Assembly: GCF_025264685.1 (NCBI RefSeq)
Contig: NZ_CP073721.1
Location: 735,001-799,000 of the forward strand
Direction of reading: 5' to 3'
DNA length: 64,000 nt
Origin: Dactylosporangium roseum
Lineage (GTDB): Bacteria > Actinomycetota > Actinomycetes > Mycobacteriales > Micromonosporaceae
Position 1 is the stretch's first letter. Each line of letters opens with the position of its first letter. A model generated the notes under the pieces. It made no database searches and had not been told where the DNA came from. It worked only from the letters and a program-made list of their open reading frames with translations. Positions 8,446 through 17,454 of this stretch are shown piece by piece. Both the position numbers and the translations under genes were made by a program.

Positions 8446-9306
8446 ATGTTTCGGCTGGGCGGCAGGCAGTTCGCGGACGGCGACTATGCGGTGATGGCGA
8501 TCGTGAACCGTACACCCGACTCGTTCTTCGACCGGGGCGCCACATTCGCCGAGGACGCCGCGCTGCGGGCGGTCGAGAACGCGGTCGCCGAGGGCGCGGA
8601 CATCATCGACATCGGTGGTGTGAAGGCCGGCCCGGGCAACACGGTCGACGCGGCCGAGGAACTGCGCCGGACGCTGCCGACGGTGCGGGCGGTCCGGCAG
8701 TGCTTCCCCGACGTGGTCATCTCGATCGACACCTGGCGGGCCGAGGTGGCCCGGGAGGTCGTCGCGGCGGGCGCCGACCTGATCAACGACACCTGGGCCG
8801 GCGCCGATCCGGCCCTGGCCGAGGTGGCCGCCGAGACCGGCGCGGGACTGGTGTGTTCCCACGCGGGCGGGCTGAACCCGCGCACCCGTCCCCACCGGGT
8901 CGCGTTCCAGGATCCGGTCGAAGATGTCGTACGGACCGTGACGTCCCTGGCGGAACGGGCCGTCGCCCTGGGGGTGCGCCGCGACGGCATCCTCATCGAC
9001 CCGGCGCACGACTTCGGCAAGAACACCCGCCACTCGCTGGCCATCACCAACCGCCTGGGCGAGCTGACCGCGACCGGCTGGCCCGTGCTGGTCGCGCTGT
9101 CGAACAAGGACTTCATCGGCGAGACGCTCGACCTGCCGGTCGGGGAACGGCTGGAGGGCACGCTCGCGGCGACCGCGGTGTCGGCGTGGCTGGGCGCCCG
9201 GGTGTTCCGCGCGCACCAGGTGAAGGAGACCCGCCGGGTCCTCGACACGGTGGCCGCGATCCGGGGCGACCGCCAGCCCGCGGTGTCCCGTCGTGGGCTG
9301 GCCTGA
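8446..9306 (+). CDS. folP2: FolP2-type dihydropteroate synthase-like protein
   Basis: 286 residues from ATG 8446, preceded by GGAGG at nine bases. It has the TIM-barrel order of dihydropteroate synthase: VMAIVNRTPDSFFDRG, then DIIDIGGVKAGPGN, ISIDTWRAEVA, LINDTW and LIDPAHDFGKN. The canonical pterin/pABA loop DIGGESTRPG is replaced by DIGGVKAGPG, exactly the change seen in the mycobacterial FolP2 (Rv1207) group, which is reported to lack normal synthase activity. The rest of the pterin pocket is preserved, so it probably binds a related ligand or acts in another pathway. Divergent from the DivIVA-like gene. Confidence 0.9.
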   Translation: MFRLGGRQFADGDYAVMAIVNRTPDSFFDRGATFAEDAALRAVENAVAEGADIIDIGGVKAGPGNTVDAAEELRRTLPTVRAVRQCFPDVVISIDTWRAEVAREVVAAGADLINDTWAGADPALAEVAAETGAGLVCSHAGGLNPRTRPHRVAFQDPVEDVVRTVTSLAERAVALGVRRDGILIDPAHDFGKNTRHSLAITNRLGELTATGWPVLVALSNKDFIGETLDLPVGERLEGTLAATAVSAWLGARVFRAHQVKETRRVLDTVAAIRGDRQPAVSRRGLA

Positions 9307-9363
9307 GCGCCGGGGCCGACATCGTCCGGAGTCGACCCCGGTGCCATTGTCGCGGATGGCGGT

Positions 9364-9753
9364 CTACGTCCACCTCAGGATGTTCTTGCGCCACGCGTAG
9401 AGAATGCCGAGCGCCAGCACGGCGACGAAGACCGCCATCTCGATGACGACCGCCGCACCGTATCCCGGCCGGTCGAACACCACCGCCCACGGGAAGAGGA
9501 AGACGCTCTCGACCGCGAACAACGCGTACAAATATGCATACACGTAGTAGCGAATCTGTGCCTGTGCCCAGTCTCCGCCGACCGGGTCGAGTCCGCACTC
9601 ATAGGTGTCGTACTTGCCGCTCTGAGCGGCGCTGCTCTCGGGTATCCGGCGTGGACCCAGCACCCGGTTGGCCGTGAACGCGGCGACGAACACCGCGGCT
9701 CCCACCAGCAGCAGGAGGCCGAGCGTCGCATAGCCGCCCAGGTATCCACTCAC
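9364..9753 (-). CDS. nuoA: NADH-quinone oxidoreductase subunit A, isolated copy
   Basis: 129 residues, three membrane helices (about 10-32, 68-90, 96-118). The loop between the first two carries YDTYECGLDPVGG, the NuoA signature with its conserved Cys, followed by RYYVYAYLYALFAVES and its membrane Glu. NuoA is a small proton-module subunit of complex I and normally begins the nuoA-N operon; here no other nuo gene is within the window. It starts at GTG with TACGGT seven bases upstream. It may be a spare paralog or a gene left after rearrangement. Confidence 0.9.
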   Translation of the reverse strand: MSGYLGGYATLGLLLLVGAAVFVAAFTANRVLGPRRIPESSAAQSGKYDTYECGLDPVGGDWAQAQIRYYVYAYLYALFAVESVFLFPWAVVFDRPGYGAAVVIEMAVFVAVLALGILYAWRKNILRWT

Positions 9754-9760
9754 AATACGT

Positions 9761-9766
9761 ACCGTA
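9761..9766 (-). promoter_or_regulatory. -10 box of leaderless nuoA promoter
   Basis: TACGGT on the minus strand is seven bases before the GTG start at 9753; no ribosome binding site intervenes. Confidence 0.5.
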
Positions 9767-9889
9767 CACGCGTCATCACGATCTCCGACATGCCGAAAAT
9801 CCGAAGCTCTATAGATAATGGGCTTTCTTGCCGGAGTGCAATGAAGTGCCCCCGGCCGTCATTGAGACGCGACCAGAAGGACACCCCTT

Positions 9890-11320
9890 ATGGAAGCACC
9901 CGCGGGCCACCCCACCCGGTGGCGGCTGCGTGCCGGCTCCCTCATCGTCTTGTCAACCGTCTGCTCCCTGGTCTTCGCCGCTCCGGCGCACGCGGAGCCG
10001 GGAGGGGGCGAGTCGAGCCCGCCCCCGGCGGAGGTCCCGACCTCGGCTCCCCCGGTGACCGAGGAGCCCACCACCCAGGCGCCCACGTCGGATGCCCCGA
10101 CCTCCGGACCGACCACCCAGGGGCCGCAGTTACCGGTGGTCGTCCACGCCTTCAAGATGTCCGTCAGCGACGTCGAGGTCGGCGACGCCTACTGGCGGGG
10201 CGACGGCGCGGCCGAGCTGGTCATCGTGGTGCAGAACGTCGGCCGCAACGTCGGCGACGACACCGTCACCGGCTACTACGTCTTCCCCAGCGGGACCCAG
10301 GCCACCGGGGCGTACGGGACCGACGGCTGCCAGGTGAACAACGGCGCGCTGAGCTTCCGCTGCGGCCTCGGCGAGCGCGCGGTCGGCCGGGTCGTCGTCA
10401 AGGTCAACGTCGACCCGGGTGTCTGGAAGCTGCCGGGTAACGGCTCCGTGACCGCCTCCGTCACCGGTGCCCCGGACACGACCCGCAACTTCGCGATCGT
10501 CTTCAAGAGCCAGCCGCCGACGCCGGGCATCGCGCTGTCCGCCTCCCAGCCGCAACTGCCCGCCGTGGCCACCCCGCAGGCCCAGACCGCCCAGATACAG
10601 GTCAAACTCCGCAACACCGGCGCCGTCAAGGGCTTCGGCGCCGTTGAGCTGGTCACCCCGGCCGGTGTCGACCTCACCTCGTTCCCGTCCGTCTGCCGCA
10701 CCCACCGCAAGCTCGAGAACAACCGCCACCGTTGCGAGTTCGGCGACGTCGCGGCCGGCAAGGAGATCACAGCCGGGTTCGGCCTGACGGTCAGCGCCGA
10801 GGCGCGGGTGGAGCTGCCGCTGACCGGCACCGTCCACGGCTACCTGACCCCGGTCGGCCGGGACACCATCGAGTCGCGCGCCGACTACCGGATCAGCGCG
10901 CCGCCGGTCGCCGGCGAGTCGCCGCTGCCCACCGACGCGCCCGCGGCGCCGCTGGTCGCTCCGGCCGCGGCCGGTGGAAAAGCGGACGACGGCTCCGGCG
11001 GCAACCTGCTCTCCGCCGGCCGCCTGTCCAGCGCGCCGTTCGTCGTCGGCGTCATCGGGCTGGCCGCGCTGCTGGGCTTCCTGGTCGTGTTCTCGCTGCG
11101 CCGGCGCATGCGCGACGACCGTGACGAGCTGTCCGCCGACGAGGTCGAGGACGTGGTGCTCGTGCCCGCGGGCGGCGTCGGCCAGGAGCGCATGCCGCTG
11201 TTGGCGCCGCGGCCGCCGATTCCCCGCGCGCTCACCCTGCCGCGCCTGCCGCCGGGTCCGGTCGCCGGCTCGGGCTTCCGGTCCCGTGACGAACTCCATG
11301 ACGAGGACCGCGACCGGTAG
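9890..11320 (+). CDS. Secreted, C-terminally membrane-anchored protein
   Basis: 476 residues. Signal peptide at about 1-35 ending in APAHA, then a Pro/Thr/Ser-rich linker to about 80. The outer part is two beta-sandwich-like repeats with the pattern of CARDB/DUF11 domains: VIVVQNVGRNVGDDTVTG and IQVKLRNTGAVKGFGAVEL, each with paired cysteines (GCQ...RCG and VCR...RCE) that could form disulfides. A membrane segment at about 388-408 and a basic cytoplasmic tail anchor it. No LPXTG. It is probably a surface or cell-wall structural protein; partner unknown. AAGGA precedes the ATG. Confidence 0.7.
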   Translation: MEAPAGHPTRWRLRAGSLIVLSTVCSLVFAAPAHAEPGGGESSPPPAEVPTSAPPVTEEPTTQAPTSDAPTSGPTTQGPQLPVVVHAFKMSVSDVEVGDAYWRGDGAAELVIVVQNVGRNVGDDTVTGYYVFPSGTQATGAYGTDGCQVNNGALSFRCGLGERAVGRVVVKVNVDPGVWKLPGNGSVTASVTGAPDTTRNFAIVFKSQPPTPGIALSASQPQLPAVATPQAQTAQIQVKLRNTGAVKGFGAVELVTPAGVDLTSFPSVCRTHRKLENNRHRCEFGDVAAGKEITAGFGLTVSAEARVELPLTGTVHGYLTPVGRDTIESRADYRISAPPVAGESPLPTDAPAAPLVAPAAAGGKADDGSGGNLLSAGRLSSAPFVVGVIGLAALLGFLVVFSLRRRMRDDRDELSADEVEDVVLVPAGGVGQERMPLLAPRPPIPRALTLPRLPPGPVAGSGFRSRDELHDEDRDR

Positions 11321-11331
11321 GGATGTGTCCG

Positions 11332-11362
11332 AAAGGGCGGCCGGTTCGCCCGGTCGCCCTTT
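11332..11362 (+). terminator. Hairpin terminator of the anchored secreted protein gene
   Basis: AAAGGGCG (11332-11339) pairs with CGCCCTTT (11355-11362); a further GC-rich stretch inside makes a stem of about 13 bp. It begins 12 bases after the stop codon. Confidence 0.65.
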
Positions 11363-11391
11363 GACACCCGCCCGTCCGCCCGAAATATGCT
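11361..11391 (+). promoter_or_regulatory. Candidate korAB promoter
   Basis: TTGACA (11361-11366) and TATGCT (11386-11391) are separated by 19 bases, a little longer than ideal. The implied leader to korA is about 160 bases. Confidence 0.35.
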
Positions 11392-11560
11392 GATGGAACG
11401 ACCCGCGCACCGTGCCGGCGAACGATGCGGTGGTGAAGCAGCGGGATCCGCCCCACACCAGAGACCTGTGTCGCAGGCGAGAGGCCCCGGCCGACGTACC
11501 CTCTGGATGTAGGTAAGCTCCAACCCCCGCCCCGCCGGTTCAACAGGGAGGTCAGCTCAC

Positions 11561-13408
11561 GTGACCAAGCAGGTCCGCCAACTGGATCGAGTGGTCATCA
11601 GGTTCGCTGGCGACTCCGGTGACGGTATGCAGCTCACCGGAGACCGGTTCACCTCGGAGACCGCCCAGCTCGGCAATGACATCTCGACGTTGCCGAACTT
11701 TCCCGCCGAGATCCGGGCTCCCGCCGGCACGCTGCCGGGCGTCTCGAGCTTCCAGGTGCACTTCGCCGACTTCGACATCCTCACCCCCGGTGACGCCCCG
11801 AACGTGCTCGTGGCCATGAACCCGGCGGCGCTGAAGGCCAACCTGGCCGACCTGCCGAAGGGTGCCGCGATCATCGTCAACACCGACGAGTTCACCACCC
11901 GCAACCTGGCCAAGGTCGGTTACGCGACCAACCCGCTCGAAGACGGCTCCCTCGACGGCTGGTCGGTCGCCGAGGTCGGGCTGACCTCGATGACCGTGAA
12001 GGCGCTCGAGTCGTTCCAGATCTCCAAGAAGGACGCCGAGCGGGCGAAGAACATGTTCGCGCTCGGCCTGCTCTCGTGGATGTACTCCCGCCCGCACGAG
12101 TCGACGCTGAGCTTCCTCGAGCGCAAGTTCGCCGCCCGCCCCGAGCTGGCCGCCGCCAACGTCACCGCCTTCAAGGCCGGCTGGAACTTCGGCGAGACCA
12201 CCGAGAACTTCGCCGTCCGTTACGAGGTGAAGCCGGCCCGCATGGTGCCGGGCAACTACCGCAACATCACCGGCAACGCCGCGCTCGCGTTGGGCATCGT
12301 CGCCGCGGGTGTACGAGCCGAGTTGCCCGTCTTCCTCGGTGCCTATCCGATCACCCCGGCCTCCGACATCCTCCACGAGCTGTCGAAGCACAAGAAGTTC
12401 GGCGTGACCACCGTGCAGGCCGAGGACGAGATCGCCGCGATCGGCGTGGCGCTCGGCGCCTCCTACGGCGGCGCGCTCGGCGTCACCACCACGTCGGGTC
12501 CGGGTGTCGCCCTCAAGGGCGAGACGATCTCCCTCGCCGTGGCGCTGGAGCTGCCGCTGGTGATCATCGACGTGCAGCGCGCCGGCCCGTCGACCGGCAT
12601 GCCGACCAAGACCGAGCAGGCCGACCTCAACATGGCGCTGTTCGGCCGGCACGGCGAGGCGCCGGTCGCGGTGCTCGCCCCGCGCTCACCCGCCGACTGC
12701 TTCACCACCGCGCTGGAGGCGGCACGCATCGCGCTGACCTACCGCACCCCGGTGATCCTGCTGTCCGACGGTTACATCGCCAACGGCTCCGAGCCGTGGC
12801 GGCTGCCGGAGGTCGCCGAGCTGCCGTCCCTGCGTGTGGAGTTCGCCACCGCGCCCAACGCCGAGGACGGCAAGACCTTCCTGCCGTATCTGCGCGACCC
12901 GCAGACCCTGGCCCGTCCGTGGGCCGTCCCGGGCACGCCCGGGCTGGAGCACCGCATCGGCGGCCTGGAGAAGGCCGACAAGACCGGAGACATCTCGTAC
13001 GATCCGGCCAACCACGACTTCATGGTCCGCACCCGCGCCGCCAGGATCGAGAACATCGAGGTGCCCGACGTCGAGGTCGAGGATCCCGACGGGACCGCCC
13101 GCGTCCTCGTGCTCGGCTGGGGCTCGACCTTCGGGCCCATCGGCGCCGCCGCCCGCGCACTGCGCCAGCGCGGCCTGCCGATCGCGCAGGCGCACCTACG
13201 GCACCTGTCGCCGATGCCGAAGAACCTCGGTGACGTGCTCAAGTCGTACGACAAGGTGGTCATCCCGGAGATGAACCTCGGTCAGCTCGCCGGGGTGATC
13301 CGGTCGAGGTTCCTGGTCGACGCGATCGCCTACAACCAGGTCCGCGGACTGCCGTTCACCGCCGCCGAACTGGAAGGCGTGCTCGAGGAAGTGGTCAAGA
13401 ATGCCTGA
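11561..13408 (+). CDS. korA: 2-oxoglutarate:ferredoxin oxidoreductase, alpha subunit (gamma-alpha fusion)
   Basis: 615 residues. With KorB it oxidises 2-oxoglutarate to succinyl-CoA and CO2, passing electrons to ferredoxin. The N-terminal gamma domain (about 1-190) opens with VIRFAGDSGDGMQLTG and the pyrimidine-binding alpha domain starts near 225 with VFLGAYPITPASDILHEL, followed by TTSGPGVALKGE and the transketolase-C-like region ending near residue 600. This fusion is the standard actinobacterial form (KGO). GTG start after AGGGAGG. Overlaps korB by eight bases, so the two are co-translated. Confidence 0.95.
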   Translation: MTKQVRQLDRVVIRFAGDSGDGMQLTGDRFTSETAQLGNDISTLPNFPAEIRAPAGTLPGVSSFQVHFADFDILTPGDAPNVLVAMNPAALKANLADLPKGAAIIVNTDEFTTRNLAKVGYATNPLEDGSLDGWSVAEVGLTSMTVKALESFQISKKDAERAKNMFALGLLSWMYSRPHESTLSFLERKFAARPELAAANVTAFKAGWNFGETTENFAVRYEVKPARMVPGNYRNITGNAALALGIVAAGVRAELPVFLGAYPITPASDILHELSKHKKFGVTTVQAEDEIAAIGVALGASYGGALGVTTTSGPGVALKGETISLAVALELPLVIIDVQRAGPSTGMPTKTEQADLNMALFGRHGEAPVAVLAPRSPADCFTTALEAARIALTYRTPVILLSDGYIANGSEPWRLPEVAELPSLRVEFATAPNAEDGKTFLPYLRDPQTLARPWAVPGTPGLEHRIGGLEKADKTGDISYDPANHDFMVRTRAARIENIEVPDVEVEDPDGTARVLVLGWGSTFGPIGAAARALRQRGLPIAQAHLRHLSPMPKNLGDVLKSYDKVVIPEMNLGQLAGVIRSRFLVDAIAYNQVRGLPFTAAELEGVLEEVVKNA

Positions 13409-14438
13409 CACCCCTGTCGCGCTGAAGCTGACGGCCAAGGACTTCAAGTCCGACCAGGAGGTCCGCTGGTGCCCCGGCTGCGGGGACTACGCGATCCTGG
13501 CCGCCGTCCAGTCGTTCATGCCCGAGCTCAACATTCCGCGTGAACGGATCGTCTTCGTCTCCGGGATCGGCTGCTCCTCGCGGTTCCCGTACTACATGAA
13601 CACCTACGGCATGCACTCGATCCACGGCCGCGCGCCGGCGATCGCGAGCGGCCTGTCGGTGTCCCGCCCCGACCTGTCGGTCTGGGTCGTCACCGGCGAC
13701 GGCGACGCGCTGTCCATCGGTGGCAATCACCTGATCCACGCCCTGCGCCGCAATGTCAACCTGAAGATCCTGCTGTTCAACAACAAGATCTACGGCCTGA
13801 CCAAGGGGCAGTACTCGCCGACCTCGGAGCTCGGCAAGATCACGAAGTCGACGCCGGTCGGCTCGGCCGACTCGCCGTTCAACCCGATCTCGCTGGCGCT
13901 GGGCGCCGAGGCCAGCTTCGTGGCCCGGACCATCGACTCCGACCGCAAGCACCTGCAGTCGGTCCTGCGCGCCGCCGCCGAGCACCGCGGCTCGGCCTTC
14001 GTCGAGATCTATCAGAACTGCAACATCTTCAACGACGGTGCCTTCGAGGTCCTGAAGGACGCGGGCACCCGCGACGACTCCATCATCCGGCTCGAGCACG
14101 GCCAGCCGATCACGTTCGGCAAGGACGGCGAGTGGGCGGTCACCCACCCGCCGGGCGGCTTCGGCCTCTCGGTGGTGCCGACCGCATCGGTGAGCCCCGA
14201 CGAGATCGTGGTGCACGACCAGACGGTCTCCGAGCCGGCGTATGCGTTCGCCCTGTCCCGGCTGCCCGGCCTCGACCTGCGCAACACGCCGATCGGCGTG
14301 TTCCGCTCGGTCGACCGCCCCGCCTACGACGACCTGGTCCACGCCCAGCTCGAGGCGGCGAAGTCCAAGGCGAAGGGCACCCCGGAGGAAGAGCTCAGCG
14401 CGTTGCTCAACAGCGGCGACACCTGGACGATCCTCTAG
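13401..14438 (+). CDS. korB: 2-oxoglutarate:ferredoxin oxidoreductase, beta subunit
   Basis: 345 residues. The thiamine-pyrophosphate-binding subunit: WCPGCGDYAIL near 24-34 supplies cluster and cofactor cysteines, GIGCSSRFPYYMNTYGMH follows, and GDGDALSIGGNHL with the later NNKIYGLTKGQYSPTS is the Mg-TPP motif. Starts inside the 3' end of korA (eight-base overlap). The downstream side holds a perfect hairpin and a convergent aminopeptidase gene, so the operon appears to end here. Confidence 0.95.
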   Translation: MPDTPVALKLTAKDFKSDQEVRWCPGCGDYAILAAVQSFMPELNIPRERIVFVSGIGCSSRFPYYMNTYGMHSIHGRAPAIASGLSVSRPDLSVWVVTGDGDALSIGGNHLIHALRRNVNLKILLFNNKIYGLTKGQYSPTSELGKITKSTPVGSADSPFNPISLALGAEASFVARTIDSDRKHLQSVLRAAAEHRGSAFVEIYQNCNIFNDGAFEVLKDAGTRDDSIIRLEHGQPITFGKDGEWAVTHPPGGFGLSVVPTASVSPDEIVVHDQTVSEPAYAFALSRLPGLDLRNTPIGVFRSVDRPAYDDLVHAQLEAAKSKAKGTPEEELSALLNSGDTWTIL

Positions 14439-14465
14439 CGCCTGTTGCACAGCCGAGGCCGGGCT

Positions 14466-14514
14466 GCGCCGGTCTTGTCCGGATACAACACCGGTATCCG
14501 GACAAGACCGGCGC
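14466..14514. repeat. Perfect 21-bp inverted repeat after korB
   Basis: Arms at 14466-14486 and 14494-14514 are perfectly complementary (each starting GCGCCGGTCTTG or its complement) with a 7-base loop. It lies 27 bases after korB, between convergent korB and pepA, without a T-run on either side. It could act as a bidirectional terminator or be a single copy of a dispersed palindrome. Confidence 0.8.
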
Positions 14515-14712
14515 GCACCCAGCGAACGTTCGGACTCCGCCTCGCCTCGATCCCAGCTATGAAACAGGCGCTGGTCCACCGGCCGCGCGGCCCGACCGAC
14601 ATCACCGGGAGGGCCACGCCCCGCCTGCGTCCGCATCGGACCGGCCCTGGGCACCACCTGGGGCCGGTTCAGCCGGCGACGGCCAGCGGCGGTCGATCCC
14701 CGCTGCGACGCC

Positions 14713-16194
14713 CTACGCGGACGCGGACTCCAGCCAGCGGGTCAGCGTCCGCACGCCCCAGCCGGTCGCGCCCTTCGTCAGCTCGCCGTCTGCCGAATCG
14801 GCCCAGGCGGGTGACGACATGTCGAAGTGGACCCAGTCGTTGCGCAAGGCGCCGGTGAACTCGCGCAGATACAGGGCCGCCAGCAGGGAGCCGGCGCCGA
14901 TGTCGGTCGAGTTGACCAGGTCGGCGATGCCGCCGTCCAACTCCTCGGCGTAGTCGTCGAGCAACGGCATCCGCCAGACCGCCTCACCCGCGGCCGCCGC
15001 CGCGCCGGTGAACTCCTCGGCCAGGGTGTCGCTGTGGCTGTACATCGCCGCGGTGCGCTTGCCCAGGGCCACACCCTGCGCACCGGTCAGCGTGGCCAGG
15101 TCGACGATGACGTCCGGCCGGAGCCGCCGCACCGCGTAGGCCATCACGTCGCCGAGCACCAGCCGCCCTTCGGCGTCGGTGTTGAGGACCTCGCTCGTGA
15201 TGCCGCCGTAGTGCTGGATCACGTCGCCGGGGCGCATCGCGTCGGCGCCGATCGCGTTCTCGGCCAGCGGTGCCAGAGCGGTGATCCGCAGCGGGAGCCG
15301 CATCGCGGCCGCGGCCAGGGTCGCACCGACCACCGCGGCCGCCCCGCCCATGTCCTTGCGCATGAGCTTCATCCCGGACAGCGGCTTGATGCAGATGCCG
15401 CCGGTGTCGAACGTGATGCCCTTGCCGATCAGCACGACGTGCCGCCGCGCCCCGCGCGGTCGCCAGGACATCTCGACCAGCCGCGGCCCGCGCGTCGAGC
15501 CTCGCCCGACCGCCAGGATCGCGTTGAAGCCCTGCTCGGCGAGGGCTGCCGGGTCACGAACCGACACGGTAAGCTGCGGCACCCCGGAGGCGGCCTTCTC
15601 GACCCGCCTCGCGAACCACGCCGGGGTCTTCCGGTCACCGGGTGTGTTGGTCAGATCCCGGGCCAGCATCGTCGACACCGCGACCGCCCGGGCCCGCTCC
15701 AGTGCCTCGGCGTGCTCCCCGGAGGCGTCCAGCACCACCGTGACGCGTCGAAGCTCGGCCGGTGACGAGGTCGACAGCTCGTAGCGGTACGACGCCAGCC
15801 ACAGCCCCTCAGCCAGACCGCGCACAGCGGCGGGCGGCAGCTCAACCGGTGCCACCACGATCAGGGCCGGCTCGGAACGCGCCGACTTGGCGAGTGCCGC
15901 CCCCGCCGAGCGCCAGCCGGCCTCGTCGCCGTCGCCGATCCCCACGAACAGCAGCCGCGCCGGCTGCCGGCCAGGGCGGGGCAGGCTGTGCACGGAGCCG
16001 GCCGACCCGGAGTGCCCGACGTCCTCCAGGAACGCCGTGCACTCGTCCAGGTCGGCCGGGCCGAATCGGAGCTTCGGAACCGAGCCGAGCAGTGAGACCG
16101 CCGTGGTGGGCTCGCCGGACGGCACGACGACAGCCACCGCGGCGGAGGTGCTACGGGCTGCGGCGAACCTGATGTCCAGCAAGAAAACCCCCAT
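14713..16194 (-). CDS. pepA: Leucyl aminopeptidase (M17)
   Basis: 493 residues from ATG 16194. Cytosolic two-metal aminopeptidase that removes N-terminal residues from peptides. The C-terminal catalytic domain has GKGITFDTGGICIKP (metal ligands), MRKDMGGAA and the diagnostic NTDAEGRLVLGD; the N-terminal macro-like domain (about 1-150) is poorly conserved as usual. The open frame extends to a GTG at 16242, but neither start has a convincing ribosome site and the shorter form gives the normal N-terminus. Runs downstream of the DUF3117 gene in the same direction. Confidence 0.93.
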   Translation of the reverse strand: MGVFLLDIRFAAARSTSAAVAVVVPSGEPTTAVSLLGSVPKLRFGPADLDECTAFLEDVGHSGSAGSVHSLPRPGRQPARLLFVGIGDGDEAGWRSAGAALAKSARSEPALIVVAPVELPPAAVRGLAEGLWLASYRYELSTSSPAELRRVTVVLDASGEHAEALERARAVAVSTMLARDLTNTPGDRKTPAWFARRVEKAASGVPQLTVSVRDPAALAEQGFNAILAVGRGSTRGPRLVEMSWRPRGARRHVVLIGKGITFDTGGICIKPLSGMKLMRKDMGGAAAVVGATLAAAAMRLPLRITALAPLAENAIGADAMRPGDVIQHYGGITSEVLNTDAEGRLVLGDVMAYAVRRLRPDVIVDLATLTGAQGVALGKRTAAMYSHSDTLAEEFTGAAAAAGEAVWRMPLLDDYAEELDGGIADLVNSTDIGAGSLLAALYLREFTGALRNDWVHFDMSSPAWADSADGELTKGATGWGVRTLTRWLESASA

Positions 16195-16259
16195 TGCAGA
16201 GCGCACACTGAAGGGAGCGACCACCCGGGGCCACTCCGACACACCTCAAGTGGGAAGAC

Positions 16260-16427
16260 TCAGCCGGTGGCGGTCTTCAACGCCTCACTGAGCTCGTTGG
16301 CCTCATCTTTGGTCATCTCGACGACAAGCCGCCCACCGCCCTCAAGCGGGACCCGCATGACGATGCCGCGGCCCTCCTTGGTGACCTCCAGCGGACCGTC
16401 GCCCGTCCGCGGCTTCATGGCCGCCAT
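16260..16427 (-). CDS. DUF3117 small protein
   Basis: 55 residues, starting MAAMKPRTGDGPLEVTKEG and ending ELSEALKTATG. This very small protein is conserved throughout actinobacteria (M. tuberculosis Rv1211, near tag and folP2) and has no known function. It is predicted as a short antiparallel sheet followed by a helix. The ATG at 16427 is chosen over longer in-frame starts because GGGAG is placed six bases before it and homologs begin here. Upstream of pepA, 66 bases from its start. Confidence 0.9.
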   Translation of the reverse strand: MAAMKPRTGDGPLEVTKEGRGIVMRVPLEGGGRLVVEMTKDEANELSEALKTATG

Positions 16428-16647
16428 GTTGTCTCCCTTCGCTTCCTGGTGTCCCAGACACCAGGTGGCACAGCCGTCCCGCATGTGCGCGCGCCTGCTC
16501 ACGGGGCCCGACCAAGACCCGTTGGCTCCGTGACGAACGCACCAACCGATGATTTTCCCTGATGATGGCCCCAAGACCCAAACCGGGACGCGAACCTTGT
16601 GACAACTCCTGGCGGAAAATGCCGGTCAACTGTCACAATAAGCGGCC

Positions 16648-17439
16648 ATGCAGGCCCGGTCCGCCCTCTTCGACCTCTATGGCGACCACCTTCGCCCACG
16701 CGGTGGGCGTGCCGCCGTCGCGGCTCTCGTGCGCCTGCTCGCTCCCCTCGGCATCGCCGCCCCGGCGGTGCGCACCGCGGTGTCGCGGATGGTCCGGCAG
16801 GGCTGGCTTCACCCTTTACGCTTACCGACCGGCCCCGGCTACGGCATCACCCCCAAGGCGGCACGGCGCCTGGACGCGGCCGGTGCCCGCATCTACCGCA
16901 CCGGCAACGGGCACGGATGGGACGGGCACTTCGATCTCATCATGCTCGAACCGCCGCAGCATCGTGGCGCGCGGGCGAGACTTGTCGCGAATCTCGGATT
17001 CCTCGGCTACGGCTCGATCGACGGCTCGACCTGGATCGCTCCGCGCCCGGGCGAGGGGGTGGACGCGCTGCTCACCGAGGCCGGCGTCCGGTTCGACCGG
17101 TTCCGCGCCGCCCACGTCGGCGGCACGGCCGGCACCGCCGGGTTGGTCGAGCGCGCCTGGGACCTGACCGCCATCGCCGCCGCCTACCGCGAGTTCGTCG
17201 ATCGGCTCACCCCGCTGGTCGCGAGCATCGGCCCGGGCACGTCCGACGAGCGGGCCTACGCGGTGCGGTTCACGCTCGTCCATGCCTGGCGGGCGTTCCT
17301 GTTCCGCGACCCGCAACTGCCGGCCGAACTGCTGCCGGAGAACTGGGCAGGTAGCACGGCCGCGATCTTCTTCGACCGGCACGCCAGTCGCCTCCGCCCG
17401 GCCGCCGACCGATACGTTGACCACTGCCTGAGTGTGTGA
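16648..17439 (+). CDS. PaaX-family transcriptional regulator
   Basis: 263 residues. N-terminal winged helix (about 1-75, with VRTAVSRMVRQGWL as recognition region), a central PaaX domain and the C-terminal PaaX_C domain (FVDRLTPLV to FFDRHASRLRP). PaaX proteins repress phenylacetate-degradation genes and respond to phenylacetyl-CoA. The next gene, 15 bases downstream, is a PaaG/PaaB-like enoyl-CoA hydratase, which supports a link to aromatic acyl-CoA metabolism, although the rest of a paa cluster is missing here. The ATG has CACAAT eight bases before it. Confidence 0.85.
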   Translation: MQARSALFDLYGDHLRPRGGRAAVAALVRLLAPLGIAAPAVRTAVSRMVRQGWLHPLRLPTGPGYGITPKAARRLDAAGARIYRTGNGHGWDGHFDLIMLEPPQHRGARARLVANLGFLGYGSIDGSTWIAPRPGEGVDALLTEAGVRFDRFRAAHVGGTAGTAGLVERAWDLTAIAAAYREFVDRLTPLVASIGPGTSDERAYAVRFTLVHAWRAFLFRDPQLPAELLPENWAGSTAAIFFDRHASRLRPAADRYVDHCLSV

Positions 17440-17454
17440 GAAGGGGTACCCGCC

